Both the position numbers and the translations under genes were made by a program. Shown one piece after another: positions 55,283 to 63,964 of a stretch of DNA of 64,000 nucleotides; position 1 is the stretch's first letter; the number at the start of each line of letters is the position of its first letter. The notes under the pieces are model-generated. The model was not told where the DNA came from, ran no database searches, and saw only the letters and a list, made by a program, of their open reading frames with translations. The stretch is taken from positions 404,816-468,815 of the forward strand of contig NZ_JAJNCX010000003.1 of NCBI RefSeq assembly GCF_021026315.1. The letters are read 5' to 3'. Source of the DNA: Rhizobium sp. C4 (GTDB taxonomy: Bacteria > Pseudomonadota > Alphaproteobacteria > Rhizobiales > Rhizobiaceae).

Positions 55283-55891
55283 TCACCCCCCATAAACAAA
55301 CGTCATCACCAGCCGCCGCACATTCCCGCCATCGCCCATCTCGGTTTTGTCAAAGGCGGCATCCTTGCCGCTCTTTTCCTTGAAAGCGGCGCCCATGCGG
55401 CGGGTGAGTTCGGCGCGGACCTTCTTGCAGGACGGGTCGTTGGCCGCACTCAGGTTCGCGGTCTCGGCCACCATGCGGCGAACCATCTGCATGATGAACT
55501 GGCCGTGCTGGCGTTCATGCGTCTCGATGCCAGCCTCGAAGCGGTCCCAATTGGCCTTGACGGAGGGCGCCAGCTTTCCGGCGGGCTTGGGGAAACGGTA
55601 GATGATGGTGACGTTCGGCACGTTGCGGGCCAGCTGGCAGCCGCCCGTCGCATCGTTCTCGTAGGCGCGGTCCCAGGTCAGCTTGAAATCCGTGTAGGCA
55701 ATGGCGCGCACCTTGCCGCCGCGCACCATCGGTCCCTTGTCGCCAATCGACTTGTAGAGATCGAGTTCCGTCTGGCCGGATATGGCGTAGCGCTCGATCT
55801 TTTCCGTTGGCTTCCAGCCGCCGACTTCCTGTGCGGCGAGGGGGGAGGCGGCAAAAAGAGCAAATGCGAGGGCCAGAACGGTCCGGGACAT
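55283..55891 (-). CDS. DUF922 protein, predicted periplasmic zinc-dependent protease-like
   Basis: A 202-residue exported protein. The start MSRTVLALAFALFAASPLAAQ (55891) gives a clear signal peptide. The family motif THERQHGQFIM contains HExxH (HERQH), the zinc-peptidase signature of DUF922, with a downstream Cys in NDPSCKKVRAELTRRM. GWKPTEKIERYAISGQTELD and IAYTDFKLTWDRAY (near the start) match the family's N-terminal block. No function has been shown. It lies between the AAA ATPase promoter and a repeat, so is probably transcribed alone. Confidence 0.85.
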   Translation of the reverse strand: MSRTVLALAFALFAASPLAAQEVGGWKPTEKIERYAISGQTELDLYKSIGDKGPMVRGGKVRAIAYTDFKLTWDRAYENDATGGCQLARNVPNVTIIYRFPKPAGKLAPSVKANWDRFEAGIETHERQHGQFIMQMVRRMVAETANLSAANDPSCKKVRAELTRRMGAAFKEKSGKDAAFDKTEMGDGGNVRRLVMTFVYGG

Positions 55892-55967
55892 GCGAGGCGA
55901 ATCCTTCTTCAAAAGAAGGCAAACCATAAAGCAAACCTTCCTCGTGCGGAATCCGCGATCCGTGCCG

Positions 55968-56105
55968 AGCCCCTCACCCCGCCTCCGCTATCGCTCGGCG
56001 GACCTCTCCCCGAGGGGAGAGGAGGAACGCCAGCGCTGCGGCATGCTCCCTCTTCTCCCCTTGGGGAGAAGGTGGCCCAAAGGGCCGGATGAGGGGTCCC
56101 GCCCG
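55968..56105. repeat. Palindromic intergenic repeat, second copy
   Basis: The sequence contains CTCTCCCCGAGGGGAGAGG (about 56005-56023) and CTTCTCCCCTTGGGGAGAAG (about 56052-56071), followed by GTGGCCCAAAGGGCC and GATGAGGGG. These are typical of the short palindromic intergenic repeats of Rhizobiaceae. They probably form RNA hairpins at the ends of the DUF922 and methyltransferase transcripts. No ORF is seen. Confidence 0.75.
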
Positions 56106-56126
56106 CTCAAACCTCGAATTAACCGA

Positions 56127-56936
56127 TCACTTCGCTTTCGTCGCCACTACCGCATAGCGATGCTGTGTCGCCCGTTCCAGGCTCTTGAAGAGGCTGAAAT
56201 TCTTCCGCTGCGCCTTGTGGATCGCCCGCATGTCGGTGTCGATCACCACGGTTTCGAAGCCTGCTTCCTTCAGCAAGTCGGCGACAGCCTCGGCGCGCGC
56301 GCCTTGCGAGAAATAGACGCGCGAGAGAATGCTTTGATGCGTCGCCGCCATGTCGGACGTGGTTGCGCCATGATGCTTGTCGCGGGCAAGGCCGAGATGG
56401 GCGGCCAAGGCCGCGAGCTTTTTGGCGAGCTGAGCCACCGGGCCGGGATTGACGAAATCGCCATCCACGACCAGCACCTTGCCACCCGGTTTCAACACGC
56501 GATGCCACTCGACAAAGGCCGCCTTCGGATCGACCAGTGTCCACACGAGATGCCGATTGGTGATCACGTCATAGGTCTCATCCGGCTCCATCGTGTTTTC
56601 CGCGTCTCCCATGACGAAGCGGATGGGGCGGGCATTGCGCTTGGCCTTGGCGCGCGCCAGCGCCAGCATGGGGTCGGCCCAGTCCATGCCGGTGACGGCA
56701 AACCCGAGCCCGTCGAGAAGATGTGACACGACGCCCGTGCCGCTGGCGAGATCCAGCGCCTTGCGCCCGTCGCCCGTGCCCAGATGGCGCATGAAGAGCC
56801 GCCGCCAGGCCTGGCGTTCTTCCTCGGAAAAAATCTCGTGGCCGGGCTGCTCGTCGAAGGTCGCCGCGCGCGCCGACCAATAGGCCTTGATCTCGTCGCG
56901 CAGCGAGAAATTTGCTCCCTCCGTCGTCCTGGCCAT
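56127..56936 (-). CDS. Class I SAM-dependent methyltransferase
   Basis: A 269-residue Rossmann methyltransferase. Motif I is ALDLASGTGVVSHLL, motif post-I VTGMDWADPML, motif II FVMGDAENTMEPDETYDVIT (core GDAENTMEP) and motif III VLKPGGKVLVVDGDF. It has a UbiE/BioC-like layout. ATG 56936 (MARTTEGANF) follows GGAG; an ATG at 56948 is possible. It is divergent from an iron-siderophore-type ABC importer and shares the promoter region, so it may modify a siderophore or take part in iron-limited metabolism; this is inference from position. Confidence 0.85.
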   Translation of the reverse strand: MARTTEGANFSLRDEIKAYWSARAATFDEQPGHEIFSEEERQAWRRLFMRHLGTGDGRKALDLASGTGVVSHLLDGLGFAVTGMDWADPMLALARAKAKRNARPIRFVMGDAENTMEPDETYDVITNRHLVWTLVDPKAAFVEWHRVLKPGGKVLVVDGDFVNPGPVAQLAKKLAALAAHLGLARDKHHGATTSDMAATHQSILSRVYFSQGARAEAVADLLKEAGFETVVIDTDMRAIHKAQRKNFSLFKSLERATQHRYAVVATKAK

Positions 56937-56988
56937 CGTCTTCTCCATCTCGACACTCACAGTCTGGAATTGTTCCAAAAGATAATTC

Positions 56989-57045
56989 TTGACTGAGATT
57001 ATCAACATATCTAGTCAAAACATGATCGCATTTATCAAGATAAAT
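56989..57045. promoter_or_regulatory. Candidate iron-responsive operators between methyltransferase and ABC importer
   Basis: TGACTGAGATTATCA (56990-57004) fits TGA-N9-TCA, the published RirA iron-responsive operator pattern. It lies inside a longer inverted repeat, TTGACT (56989-56994) with AGTCAA (57013-57018). A second perfect repeat, ATTTATC (57030-57036) and GATAAAT (57039-57045), is 34 bases before the binding-protein ATG. The short consensus occurs by chance often, so this is suggestive only. Confidence 0.45.
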
Positions 57046-57079
57046 TGCCGGCTTCAAGCGGCAGTTTGAGGGTAGAAAC

Positions 57080-58219
57080 ATGAAATATATCAACAAGGTG
57101 GCTCTCGCCGCCTCGGCTTCGCTCGTCCTTTTTTCCGACTTCGCCTTTGCCGGCGAGAAAACGGAAATCACCGACATCACCGGCCGCAAGGTGACGGTCT
57201 CGCTTCCCGTCGAGCATGTCATTCTGGGCGAGGGCCGGCAGATCTATTTCACCGCGGCGCTCGACACGGATGCCCCCTTCAAGCGGGTCGTCGGCTGGCG
57301 CGATGACTTCAAGAAGGCCGATCTCGACGGTTACAACGAATATCTCGAGAAGTTTCCGGAGATGGCCAAGATCCCGACCTTCGGCGGCATGAAGGACGGC
57401 ACGTTCGATATCGAGCAGGCGGTGTCGCTGCACCCGGATGTCATCATCATGAACATCGACGCCAAGTCGGCGACGGAAGAAAGCGGCTATATCGAAAAGC
57501 TCGCCAAGGTCGGCATTCCGCTCGTTTATGTCGACTTCCGCGAAAAGCCGATGGAAAACACCGAGCCGTCCATGCGCGTCATCGGCAAGCTCTTCGGCAA
57601 GGAAGCCCGCGCCGAGGACTTCATCAAGTTCCGGGCGCAAGAAATCGCCAAGGTGACGGACGTTCTCGCCAAGCATCCGGACGTCAAGAAGCCGCTCGTC
57701 TTCATGGAACGCGCCGGCGGCTATTCGGATGATTGCTGCATGTCCTTCGGCAACGAGAATTTCGGCAAGATGGTTGGACTCGCCGGCGGCATCAACCTCG
57801 CCAAGGACATCATTCCCGGCACCTTCGGCAATGTGAACCCCGAGCAGATCATCGCCTCCAATCCCGACCAGGTGATTGTCACCGGCGCCAACTGGGAAGG
57901 CTATGTCCCCGGCGGCAAGTGGGTTGGCGTCGGCGCAGGCGCCGACAAGGCCAAGGCGCGCGAGAAGCTCGCCGCCCTCATGCAGCGCCCGGCCTTCACC
58001 GGCATCAAGGCGGTCAAGGACGGCAATGTCCACGCCGTCTGGCACCAGTTCTACAACAATCCCTACCAGTTCGTCGCCATCCAGCAATTCGCCAAGTGGC
58101 TGCATCCGGACCTCTTCAAGGACCTGAACCCGGAAGCGACCTTCGCAGAACTGCACAAGCGCTACCTGCCGGTCGACTATCGCAGCGGCTACTTCGTCTC
58201 GCTGAATGCCGGAGAATAA
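57080..58219 (+). CDS. Iron-siderophore-type ABC transporter substrate-binding protein
   Basis: A 379-residue periplasmic cluster A-II (FepB/FhuD/BtuF fold) binding protein. A signal peptide ends near FAFAG. TDITGRKVTVSLPVEHVILG is the N-terminal block (TDxxGRxV), PDVIIMNIDAK and GYIEKLAKVGIPLVYVDF (parts) form the first lobe, and PEQIIASNPDQVIVTGAN the second. Two Cys (DDCCMSFG) occur at 237. The gene begins with a strong GAGGG site and starts an operon with permease and ATPase genes. The exact ligand, likely ferric siderophore or another metal chelate, cannot be told. Confidence 0.88.
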   Translation: MKYINKVALAASASLVLFSDFAFAGEKTEITDITGRKVTVSLPVEHVILGEGRQIYFTAALDTDAPFKRVVGWRDDFKKADLDGYNEYLEKFPEMAKIPTFGGMKDGTFDIEQAVSLHPDVIIMNIDAKSATEESGYIEKLAKVGIPLVYVDFREKPMENTEPSMRVIGKLFGKEARAEDFIKFRAQEIAKVTDVLAKHPDVKKPLVFMERAGGYSDDCCMSFGNENFGKMVGLAGGINLAKDIIPGTFGNVNPEQIIASNPDQVIVTGANWEGYVPGGKWVGVGAGADKAKAREKLAALMQRPAFTGIKAVKDGNVHAVWHQFYNNPYQFVAIQQFAKWLHPDLFKDLNPEATFAELHKRYLPVDYRSGYFVSLNAGE

Positions 58220-58223
58220 GCAC

Positions 58224-59300
58224 ATGGCAATCCTCGCGGCCGAAACGCCGGCGGACAAGGCAACAACGGGGCGCGGTCAATACCGCGCCCTCGTTCTGCG
58301 TCGCATCCTCATCCTCGTCGGCATCGCGCTGGCGCTGTGCATCACGCTCACGCTCGACATGGCGCTGGGCCCGGCGCGCTATACGCTCAGCGAAGTTCTC
58401 TCCGCACTCACAAACCCCTCTGCCGTCGCCGAGCAGCTGCGCGTCGTCATCTGGGACATCCGCATGCCGATCGCCCTGATGGCGATCACGGTGGGCGCCT
58501 CGCTGTCGCTCGCCGGCGCGCAGATGCAGACCATCCTCGCCAACCCGCTCGCCAGCCCCTTCACGCTCGGCATTTCGGCCGCCGCCGGCTTCGGCGCGGC
58601 GCTGGGCCTCGTTGGTGGTGTGGCGCTGTTTCCGGGCGCGGTCGAGCTGATGGTGCCGATCAACGCCTTCGTCATGGCCATGGTCGCCTCCATGTTCATT
58701 TACGGCGTCTCGACCCTGCGAGGCGTCACCGTGGAGACGATCGTGCTGCTCGGCATCGCGCTCGTCTTCACCTTCAATGCGGCGCTTTCGCTGATGGAAT
58801 ATCTGGCGTCTGAACAGGCGCTCGCCGCCGTCGTCTTCTGGACCATGGGCTCGCTCACCAAGGCGACCTGGACGAAGGTCGCCGTTACCGGCGCGATCCT
58901 CGTCGTCTGCGTCCCGCTCTTTGCGCGTCAGGCCTGGCAGCTGACGGCGCTGCGCCTCGGCGACGACAAGGCCGCCAGCTTCGGCGTCAATGTCCGCCGG
59001 CTGCGGCTGGAAGCACTCATCATCATCAGCCTTCTCGCCTCCATTCCGGTTTCCTTCGTCGGCACGATCGGCTTTGTCGGCCTTGTGGGCCCGCATATTG
59101 CCCGCATGCTGGTGGGTGAGGACCAGCGCTTCTTCCTGCCGGGTTCGATCCTCTGCGGCGCGCTGCTCCTGTCGGCGACGTCCGTCGTCAGCAAGATCCT
59201 GATCCCGGGTGCGGTCCTGCCCATTGGCGTCATCACGGCGCTGGTCGGTGTGCCCTTCTTCTTCTCGCTCATTTTCACGCAGAGGCGGCGCGCATGGTAA
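58224..59300 (+). CDS. FecCD-family ABC transporter permease
   Basis: A 358-residue permease with about ten membrane helices, the BtuC/FecCD fold that forms the importer channel. WDIRMPIALMAITVGASLSL, then GAQMQTILANPLASPFTLGI is the FecCD signature (GxxxQxxxxNPLAxP), and FVGTIGFVGLVGPHIARMLV is the coupling block near the C-terminus. ATG 58224 (MAILAAETPADK) is preceded by GGAG in the end of the previous gene. The ATPase gene begins 7 bases before its stop. Confidence 0.93.
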   Translation: MAILAAETPADKATTGRGQYRALVLRRILILVGIALALCITLTLDMALGPARYTLSEVLSALTNPSAVAEQLRVVIWDIRMPIALMAITVGASLSLAGAQMQTILANPLASPFTLGISAAAGFGAALGLVGGVALFPGAVELMVPINAFVMAMVASMFIYGVSTLRGVTVETIVLLGIALVFTFNAALSLMEYLASEQALAAVVFWTMGSLTKATWTKVAVTGAILVVCVPLFARQAWQLTALRLGDDKAASFGVNVRRLRLEALIIISLLASIPVSFVGTIGFVGLVGPHIARMLVGEDQRFFLPGSILCGALLLSATSVVSKILIPGAVLPIGVITALVGVPFFFSLIFTQRRRAW

Positions 59301-60046
59301 GCCTGACGCTCAACAATCTCGGCGCATCCTATGGCCGAACCCGCATCCTCGACGGCATTTCGACCGGCAAGCTTGAAGGCGGCTGCCTGACGGCTGTCGT
59401 CGGCCCCAATGCGGCGGGCAAGTCGACGCTGTTCAAGCGCATCGCAGGCCTGATCAAGGGCGACGGCACGGCCACGCTGGAAGGCTCCAAGCGCGGCCGC
59501 GACGGCATCTGCTACATGCCGCAGGACACCGGCGCCAATGCGGTCCTCACGGTCTACGAATCCATCGTGCTCGCCTCCCGGCAGAATGCCGGCTGGCGCG
59601 TCGGGGAAGGGGACCTTGCCGAAATCGACCGCCTGCTCGAAAGCCTCAACATCGCCAATCTCGCCTTCCGCAATCTCGGCGAGCTCTCCGGCGGTCAGCG
59701 TCAATTGGTGGCCATTGCCCAGGCGCTTGCCCGCAATCCGGAAGTGCTGCTGATGGACGAGCCGACCTCGGCGCTCGACCTGCATCGCCAGATCGAAGTG
59801 CTGGATTTCATGCGCCGGCTGGCGGCCAAGCGCGGCATGGCGGTGCTGATCGCCATCCATGATCTCAATCACGCGCTGCGCTATTGCGACCAGACGCTGG
59901 TGATCGCCGGCGGCCGTCTCATTGCGTCCGGACGTACCAGCGAGATCGTCACGGCGCGGATGCTGCGCGAAACCTATCGCATCGATGCCCGCATCGAAAC
60001 CTGCTCCCAAGGCCTGCCGCATGTCATCGTGGATGCGGCGGCGTGA
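59294..60046 (+). CDS. FecE/FepC-type ABC transporter ATP-binding protein
   Basis: A 250-residue ABC ATPase for the importer. Walker A is VVGPNAAGKSTLFK, the Q-loop is CYMPQDTG, the signature is LSGGQRQLVAIAQALA, Walker B is LLMDEPTSALDL, and the switch His is in IAIHDLNHALRY. HRQIEVLDFMRRLA is typical of siderophore-type ATPases. It overlaps the permease gene by 7 bases and closes the operon; a strong hairpin follows at 60051. Confidence 0.94.
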   Translation: MVSLTLNNLGASYGRTRILDGISTGKLEGGCLTAVVGPNAAGKSTLFKRIAGLIKGDGTATLEGSKRGRDGICYMPQDTGANAVLTVYESIVLASRQNAGWRVGEGDLAEIDRLLESLNIANLAFRNLGELSGGQRQLVAIAQALARNPEVLLMDEPTSALDLHRQIEVLDFMRRLAAKRGMAVLIAIHDLNHALRYCDQTLVIAGGRLIASGRTSEIVTARMLRETYRIDARIETCSQGLPHVIVDAAA

Positions 60047-60050
60047 CCCC

Positions 60051-60083
60051 TGCAGCGCACAAATCGCCCATTTGTGCGCTGCA
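60051..60083 (+). terminator. Strong hairpin after the siderophore ABC operon
   Basis: TGCAGCGCACAAA (60051-60063) and TTTGTGCGCTGCA (60071-60083) are perfect 13-base arms with a 7-base loop. It begins 5 bases past the ATPase stop. There is no T run after it, so termination may be partial or the hairpin may stabilise the mRNA end. Confidence 0.7.
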
Positions 60084-60201
60084 ACAAAATATGACCAACT
60101 TCCCATTTCCTTTTTTATAGCCATACTTTAGTGTCGCTTGTCTCAAGATGAGTCCGGCGACGGAGCGGCACTCGCGGGAGGCGGGGAGCAGGTAGGCGAG
60201 A

Positions 60202-62871
60202 ATGAGGAAATGGGTCTATACGTTCGGCAACGGCCAGTCCGAAGGCAGTGCCGGCGAGCGTGATATTCTGGGCAGCAAGGGCGCCAATCTCGCCGAAATG
60301 GCGAGCCTCGGCCTTCCCGTGCCGCCGGGTGCCACGATCATTTCCCCCGCCTGCACCTGGTATGCCGAACATCAGCGCCATTTTCCCGAGTCGCTGCCCA
60401 AGCAGGTCGATCAGGCCGTGGCCGAAATCGAGCGCATGTCCGGCCGAACGCTCGGCAGCAAGACGGCGCCGCTTTTTCTCGCCGTGCGCCCCGGTTCCCG
60501 CGTGCCGATCCCCGGCATGATCGAAGCGATACTCAATCTCGGTCTGAACGACGAAACCGTCGAGGCGCTGGCGAAGGAAACCGGCGATCGCCGGTTTGCC
60601 TATGATTGTTACCGCCGCTTCATCGGCAGCTATGGCGATGCGGTCATGGGGCTCGATCGCGGCTATTTCGAAGATATCGCCGAGGCCGAAAAGCGCACAC
60701 GCGGCATCAGCCTCGATACCGACCTCGACACCGATGCGCTGATGGCCATCGTCACGGCCAAGAAGGCTTTGATTGCCGAAGAACTGGGCGAGGCGTTTCC
60801 GCAAGATCCCCGCGAACAGCTCTGGGCGGCGATTTCGGCGACCTATCAGGCCTGGCTTGCACCCCGCGCCAGCGCCTATCGCGCGCTGCATGGCATCCCG
60901 GTCGAATGGGGCACGGCGCTCAATCTTCAGGCCATGGTCTTCGGCAATCGCAATTCAGCCTCGGCCTCCGGCATAGCGCTGACACGCAATCCCGAGACGG
61001 GCGAAAAGGTGCTCTCCGGCGACTACCTGCCGAATTCGCAAGGCAGCGAACTGGCGCTCGGCGAGCGCAAGCTGTTTCCCGTATCCGGTCGCGCGCATGC
61101 CAACGGCAATGCCGGGGTCACCTCGATGGAGGCGCAGTTCCCGGCAGCCTATGCGCAATTGCGCGACGTCGCCGCCAAGCTCGAAGCGCATTATCGCGAC
61201 ATGCAGGATATCGAATTCGCCGTCGACGATGGCAAGCTGCATGTGCTTCAGGCCCGGCCCGCACGCCGCAGCGTCAAGGCAAGCCTCCGGCTCGCTGTCG
61301 AGATGGTGGCCGAGCGCCTGATCACCCGCGAGGAGGCGATTTCGCGCATCGATCCGCTGTCGCTCGAACAATTGCTCCACCCGGCCATCGACCCCTCCGT
61401 CGAGCGAAATGTCATCGGCACCGGCCTGCCGGCCTCTCCGGGGGCGGCGTCGGGCGAAATCGTCTTCACCTCGGAAGATGCGGTGGCCTTCTACCGCGAG
61501 GGCCGAAAGGTCATTCTGGTTCGCGCCGAGACAAGTCCGGAAGATGTGCACGGCATGCATGTCGCCGAGGGCGTTCTGACGCTCCGCGGCGGCGTCACCA
61601 GCCACGCGGCCGTGGTCGCGCGCGGCATGGGTATTCCTTGCGTCGCCGGCGCATCGGGGCTCCGGATCGACACGGCGGCCGGCACGCTGACCGGTTTCGG
61701 CGTGACGCTGCAGAAGGGCGATTTCATCACCATCGACGGCTCCCTTGGCCAGATCATCAACGGTGAAGTGCCGATGATCCAGCCGGAGCTCTCCGGCGAC
61801 TTCGCCGAGATCATGGAATGGTCGGACGCGATCCGCCGCCTCGGCGTCCGCTCCAATGCCGATACGCCGGCCGATGCGCGCGGTGCGCGCTCCTTCGGCG
61901 CCGAAGGCATAGGCCTTTGCCGCACCGAGCACATGTTCTTCGAAGAAGGCCGCATCAACGTGATGCGCGAGATGATCCTGGCCGAAGACGAGGACGGCCG
62001 CCGCGCGGCACTCGCCAAGCTTCTGCCCATGCAGCGCTCCGACTTCATCGAGCTGTTCGAGATCATGCATGGCCTGCCGGTGACGATCCGCCTTCTCGAC
62101 CCGCCGCTGCATGAATTCCTGCCCAAGGCGAGCGAGGACATTGCGGAAACGGCTGCCGCCGTCGGCATGGACGAGGACAAGCTCCGCCGCCGCATCGAGG
62201 ACATGCACGAGTTCAACCCCATGCTCGGCCATCGCGGCTGTCGCCTCGCCATCTCCTATCCCGAGATCGCCGAGATGCAGGCGCGCGCCATTTTCGAAGC
62301 CGCCGTCAAGGCCGCCGAAAGCACAGGCGCTGCCGTCGTTCCGGAAATCATGGTGCCGCTCGTGTCGCTCAGAACCGAGCTCGACTATGTGAAGGCCGCC
62401 ATCGACAATGTCGCCAGACAAGTGGCCGAGGAAACCGGCGTCTTCATCGACTATCTCGTCGGCACGATGATCGAGCTGCCGCGCGCAGCGCTCCGCGGCC
62501 AGGAGATTGCCGAGGCGGCCGAATTCTTCTCCTTCGGCACCAACGACCTGACGCAGACCACATTCGGCATCTCGCGCGACGATGCCGGCGGGTTCCTGAC
62601 CACCTACAAGCGCAAGGGCATCATCGAGCAGGACCCGTTTGCCTCGCTCGATTTCGATGGTGTCGGGGAATTGATCAGGATCGCCTCCGAGCGCGGCCGC
62701 AAGGCGCGCAACGATCTGAAGCTCGGCATCTGCGGCGAACATGCCGGCGATCCGGCCTCGATCCGCTTCTGCGAGCAGACGGGGCTCGACTACATTTCCT
62801 GCTCGCCCTTCCGCGTGCCGATTGCGCGTCTTGCCGCAGCCCAGGCCGTCACCGGCACCTCAGCGAGATAA
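60202..62871 (+). CDS. ppdK: Pyruvate, phosphate dikinase
   Basis: Reversibly converts pyruvate, ATP and phosphate to phosphoenolpyruvate, AMP and pyrophosphate; in rhizobia it serves gluconeogenesis from C3 and C4 acids and is regulated by the nutrient state. The 889-residue protein has the N-terminal ATP-grasp domain (KWVYTFGNG and VRPGSRVPIPGMIEAILNLGL, shown by parts), the phosphohistidine swivel domain with GGVTSHAAVVARGMGIPCVAG (phosphorylated His468) and the C-terminal PEP-binding barrel with LGHRGCRLAISYPE and the catalytic Cys844 in GICGEHAGDP. It is followed 3 bases later by the DUF1499 gene. Confidence 0.96.
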   Translation: MRKWVYTFGNGQSEGSAGERDILGSKGANLAEMASLGLPVPPGATIISPACTWYAEHQRHFPESLPKQVDQAVAEIERMSGRTLGSKTAPLFLAVRPGSRVPIPGMIEAILNLGLNDETVEALAKETGDRRFAYDCYRRFIGSYGDAVMGLDRGYFEDIAEAEKRTRGISLDTDLDTDALMAIVTAKKALIAEELGEAFPQDPREQLWAAISATYQAWLAPRASAYRALHGIPVEWGTALNLQAMVFGNRNSASASGIALTRNPETGEKVLSGDYLPNSQGSELALGERKLFPVSGRAHANGNAGVTSMEAQFPAAYAQLRDVAAKLEAHYRDMQDIEFAVDDGKLHVLQARPARRSVKASLRLAVEMVAERLITREEAISRIDPLSLEQLLHPAIDPSVERNVIGTGLPASPGAASGEIVFTSEDAVAFYREGRKVILVRAETSPEDVHGMHVAEGVLTLRGGVTSHAAVVARGMGIPCVAGASGLRIDTAAGTLTGFGVTLQKGDFITIDGSLGQIINGEVPMIQPELSGDFAEIMEWSDAIRRLGVRSNADTPADARGARSFGAEGIGLCRTEHMFFEEGRINVMREMILAEDEDGRRAALAKLLPMQRSDFIELFEIMHGLPVTIRLLDPPLHEFLPKASEDIAETAAAVGMDEDKLRRRIEDMHEFNPMLGHRGCRLAISYPEIAEMQARAIFEAAVKAAESTGAAVVPEIMVPLVSLRTELDYVKAAIDNVARQVAEETGVFIDYLVGTMIELPRAALRGQEIAEAAEFFSFGTNDLTQTTFGISRDDAGGFLTTYKRKGIIEQDPFASLDFDGVGELIRIASERGRKARNDLKLGICGEHAGDPASIRFCEQTGLDYISCSPFRVPIARLAAAQAVTGTSAR

Positions 62872-62874
62872 GCG

Positions 62875-63771
62875 ATGGCAATCGAATACGTCCGGCCTGT
62901 CTCCCATGTCGCCTTCTGGGCGCGACGGATCGCGCTCTTTGCGCTGATGTTCATGCTCGCCTCCTGGCTGTCGACGCGTTTCGGTCCGGTGCTGGAGGTG
63001 CATTTCCTGGCGCTGTATCTCGCGGCCTGCGCCTTGGCCGTGCTGGCGCTGCTCGGGGCCTTCATCGGTCTCGTCAATCTCTGGCGCGTCGGCGCGCGAG
63101 GCGGCAAGTCCTCGATCGCCGCCGTTCTTCTCGCCGTGCCGGTGCTGCTGCCGGGCGCCTATGCCGGCTGGCTCTACAAGTCGCATGCCAAGATCTACGA
63201 AGTGACGAGCGATCTCTCCGATCCGCCGGCATGGATCAAGGTGCCGGACTACGACCAGCTCTGGCTCGGCCCCCGCCCGCCCGCCGATGATCTCGCCCTG
63301 CGCGAGGCGCAGTATGTCGCCTATCCCGGCCTGATCACGCATCGCTACGATGCCGCGCTCGATCGTGTCGTGAAGGCGGTTCGCGAGGCTGCAGCCGACC
63401 GGCGGATCAAGTTTGTCGAGGAGAACGTGCCGACCGCCATCCGCGAGCGCGAAGAGGAAGAAGCCCAGCCGGAAGTGCTGGGTGGCATTCCCGTGCCGCG
63501 CCGCCGGCCGAGCAATGTCATCACCGTTCCCGGCGCCACGCCTTCGAAGCCGCAGATCCCGATTGCCGTCTTCCAGGGCGTCGTCACCGACCGGATCACC
63601 GGCTTTCCCTATGATGTCGTCATCCGCGCCCGCGAGGCCGGCGACAGCACGCTGGCCGATATCCGCATTGCCGCCCGCTATGGCCGCGCTGATCTTGGTG
63701 TCTCCGCCGCGAAGGCCGATGCCTTCCTGAAGGCGCTGGACGAGGCGATGCTGGGTTCGGCGGACGATTGA
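62875..63771 (+). CDS. DUF1499 membrane-anchored protein
   Basis: A 298-residue protein with three or four N-terminal membrane helices (about 15-35, 43-65 and 79-100) and a soluble C-terminal DUF1499 domain from about residue 115 (VTSDLSDPPAWIKVPDY, KFVEENVPTAIRERE, FPYDVVIRAREAGDSTLADI, all given in part). DUF1499 has no established role. The ATG is 3 bases after the ppdK stop codon, so the two genes are cotranscribed. Rhizobia commonly keep ppdK and this gene together. Confidence 0.87.
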   Translation: MAIEYVRPVSHVAFWARRIALFALMFMLASWLSTRFGPVLEVHFLALYLAACALAVLALLGAFIGLVNLWRVGARGGKSSIAAVLLAVPVLLPGAYAGWLYKSHAKIYEVTSDLSDPPAWIKVPDYDQLWLGPRPPADDLALREAQYVAYPGLITHRYDAALDRVVKAVREAAADRRIKFVEENVPTAIREREEEEAQPEVLGGIPVPRRRPSNVITVPGATPSKPQIPIAVFQGVVTDRITGFPYDVVIRAREAGDSTLADIRIAARYGRADLGVSAAKADAFLKALDEAMLGSADD

Positions 63772-63783
63772 TCTGCCGCTAGG

Positions 63784-63872
63784 GCAATTCCAGCAAAAGT
63801 GGAAACCGGTTTCGTGTCCGGAATTGCGTAAAAACAAAGAGATAGAGCGTCTTCGCGTTTCCATGAAACGCG
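63784..63872. repeat. Rhizobial intergenic hairpin repeat near the right edge
   Basis: GCAATTCC (63784-63791) pairs with GGAATTGC (63820-63827), and CGCGTTTC (63854-63861) with GAAACGCG (63865-63872). The intervening GCGTAAAAACAAAGAGATAG (63825-63844 area) is the hallmark of a short repeat found in hundreds of copies between genes in Rhizobiaceae and relatives. It probably acts at transcript ends. Confidence 0.75.
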
Positions 63873-63919
63873 GAAACGCTTGTCTTATGATTTTCTGGCT
63901 TCTTCGTGAGATAAAGAAG

Positions 63920-63950
63920 CGCCGGAGAGGACGGCCATCCTTCTCCGGCG
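63920..63950. terminator. Hairpin at the right edge of the window
   Basis: CGCCGGAGA (63920-63928) and TCTCCGGCG (63942-63950) are perfect 9-base arms. No T run is present. It likely marks the end of the repeat-bearing intergenic segment. Confidence 0.4.
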
Positions 63951-63964
63951 ATGGGGGATGGATC

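Noticed and set aside
60955..62742. 595-codon minus-strand frame opposite ppdK
   Set aside because: Mirror of the ppdK coding strand; no family similarity.
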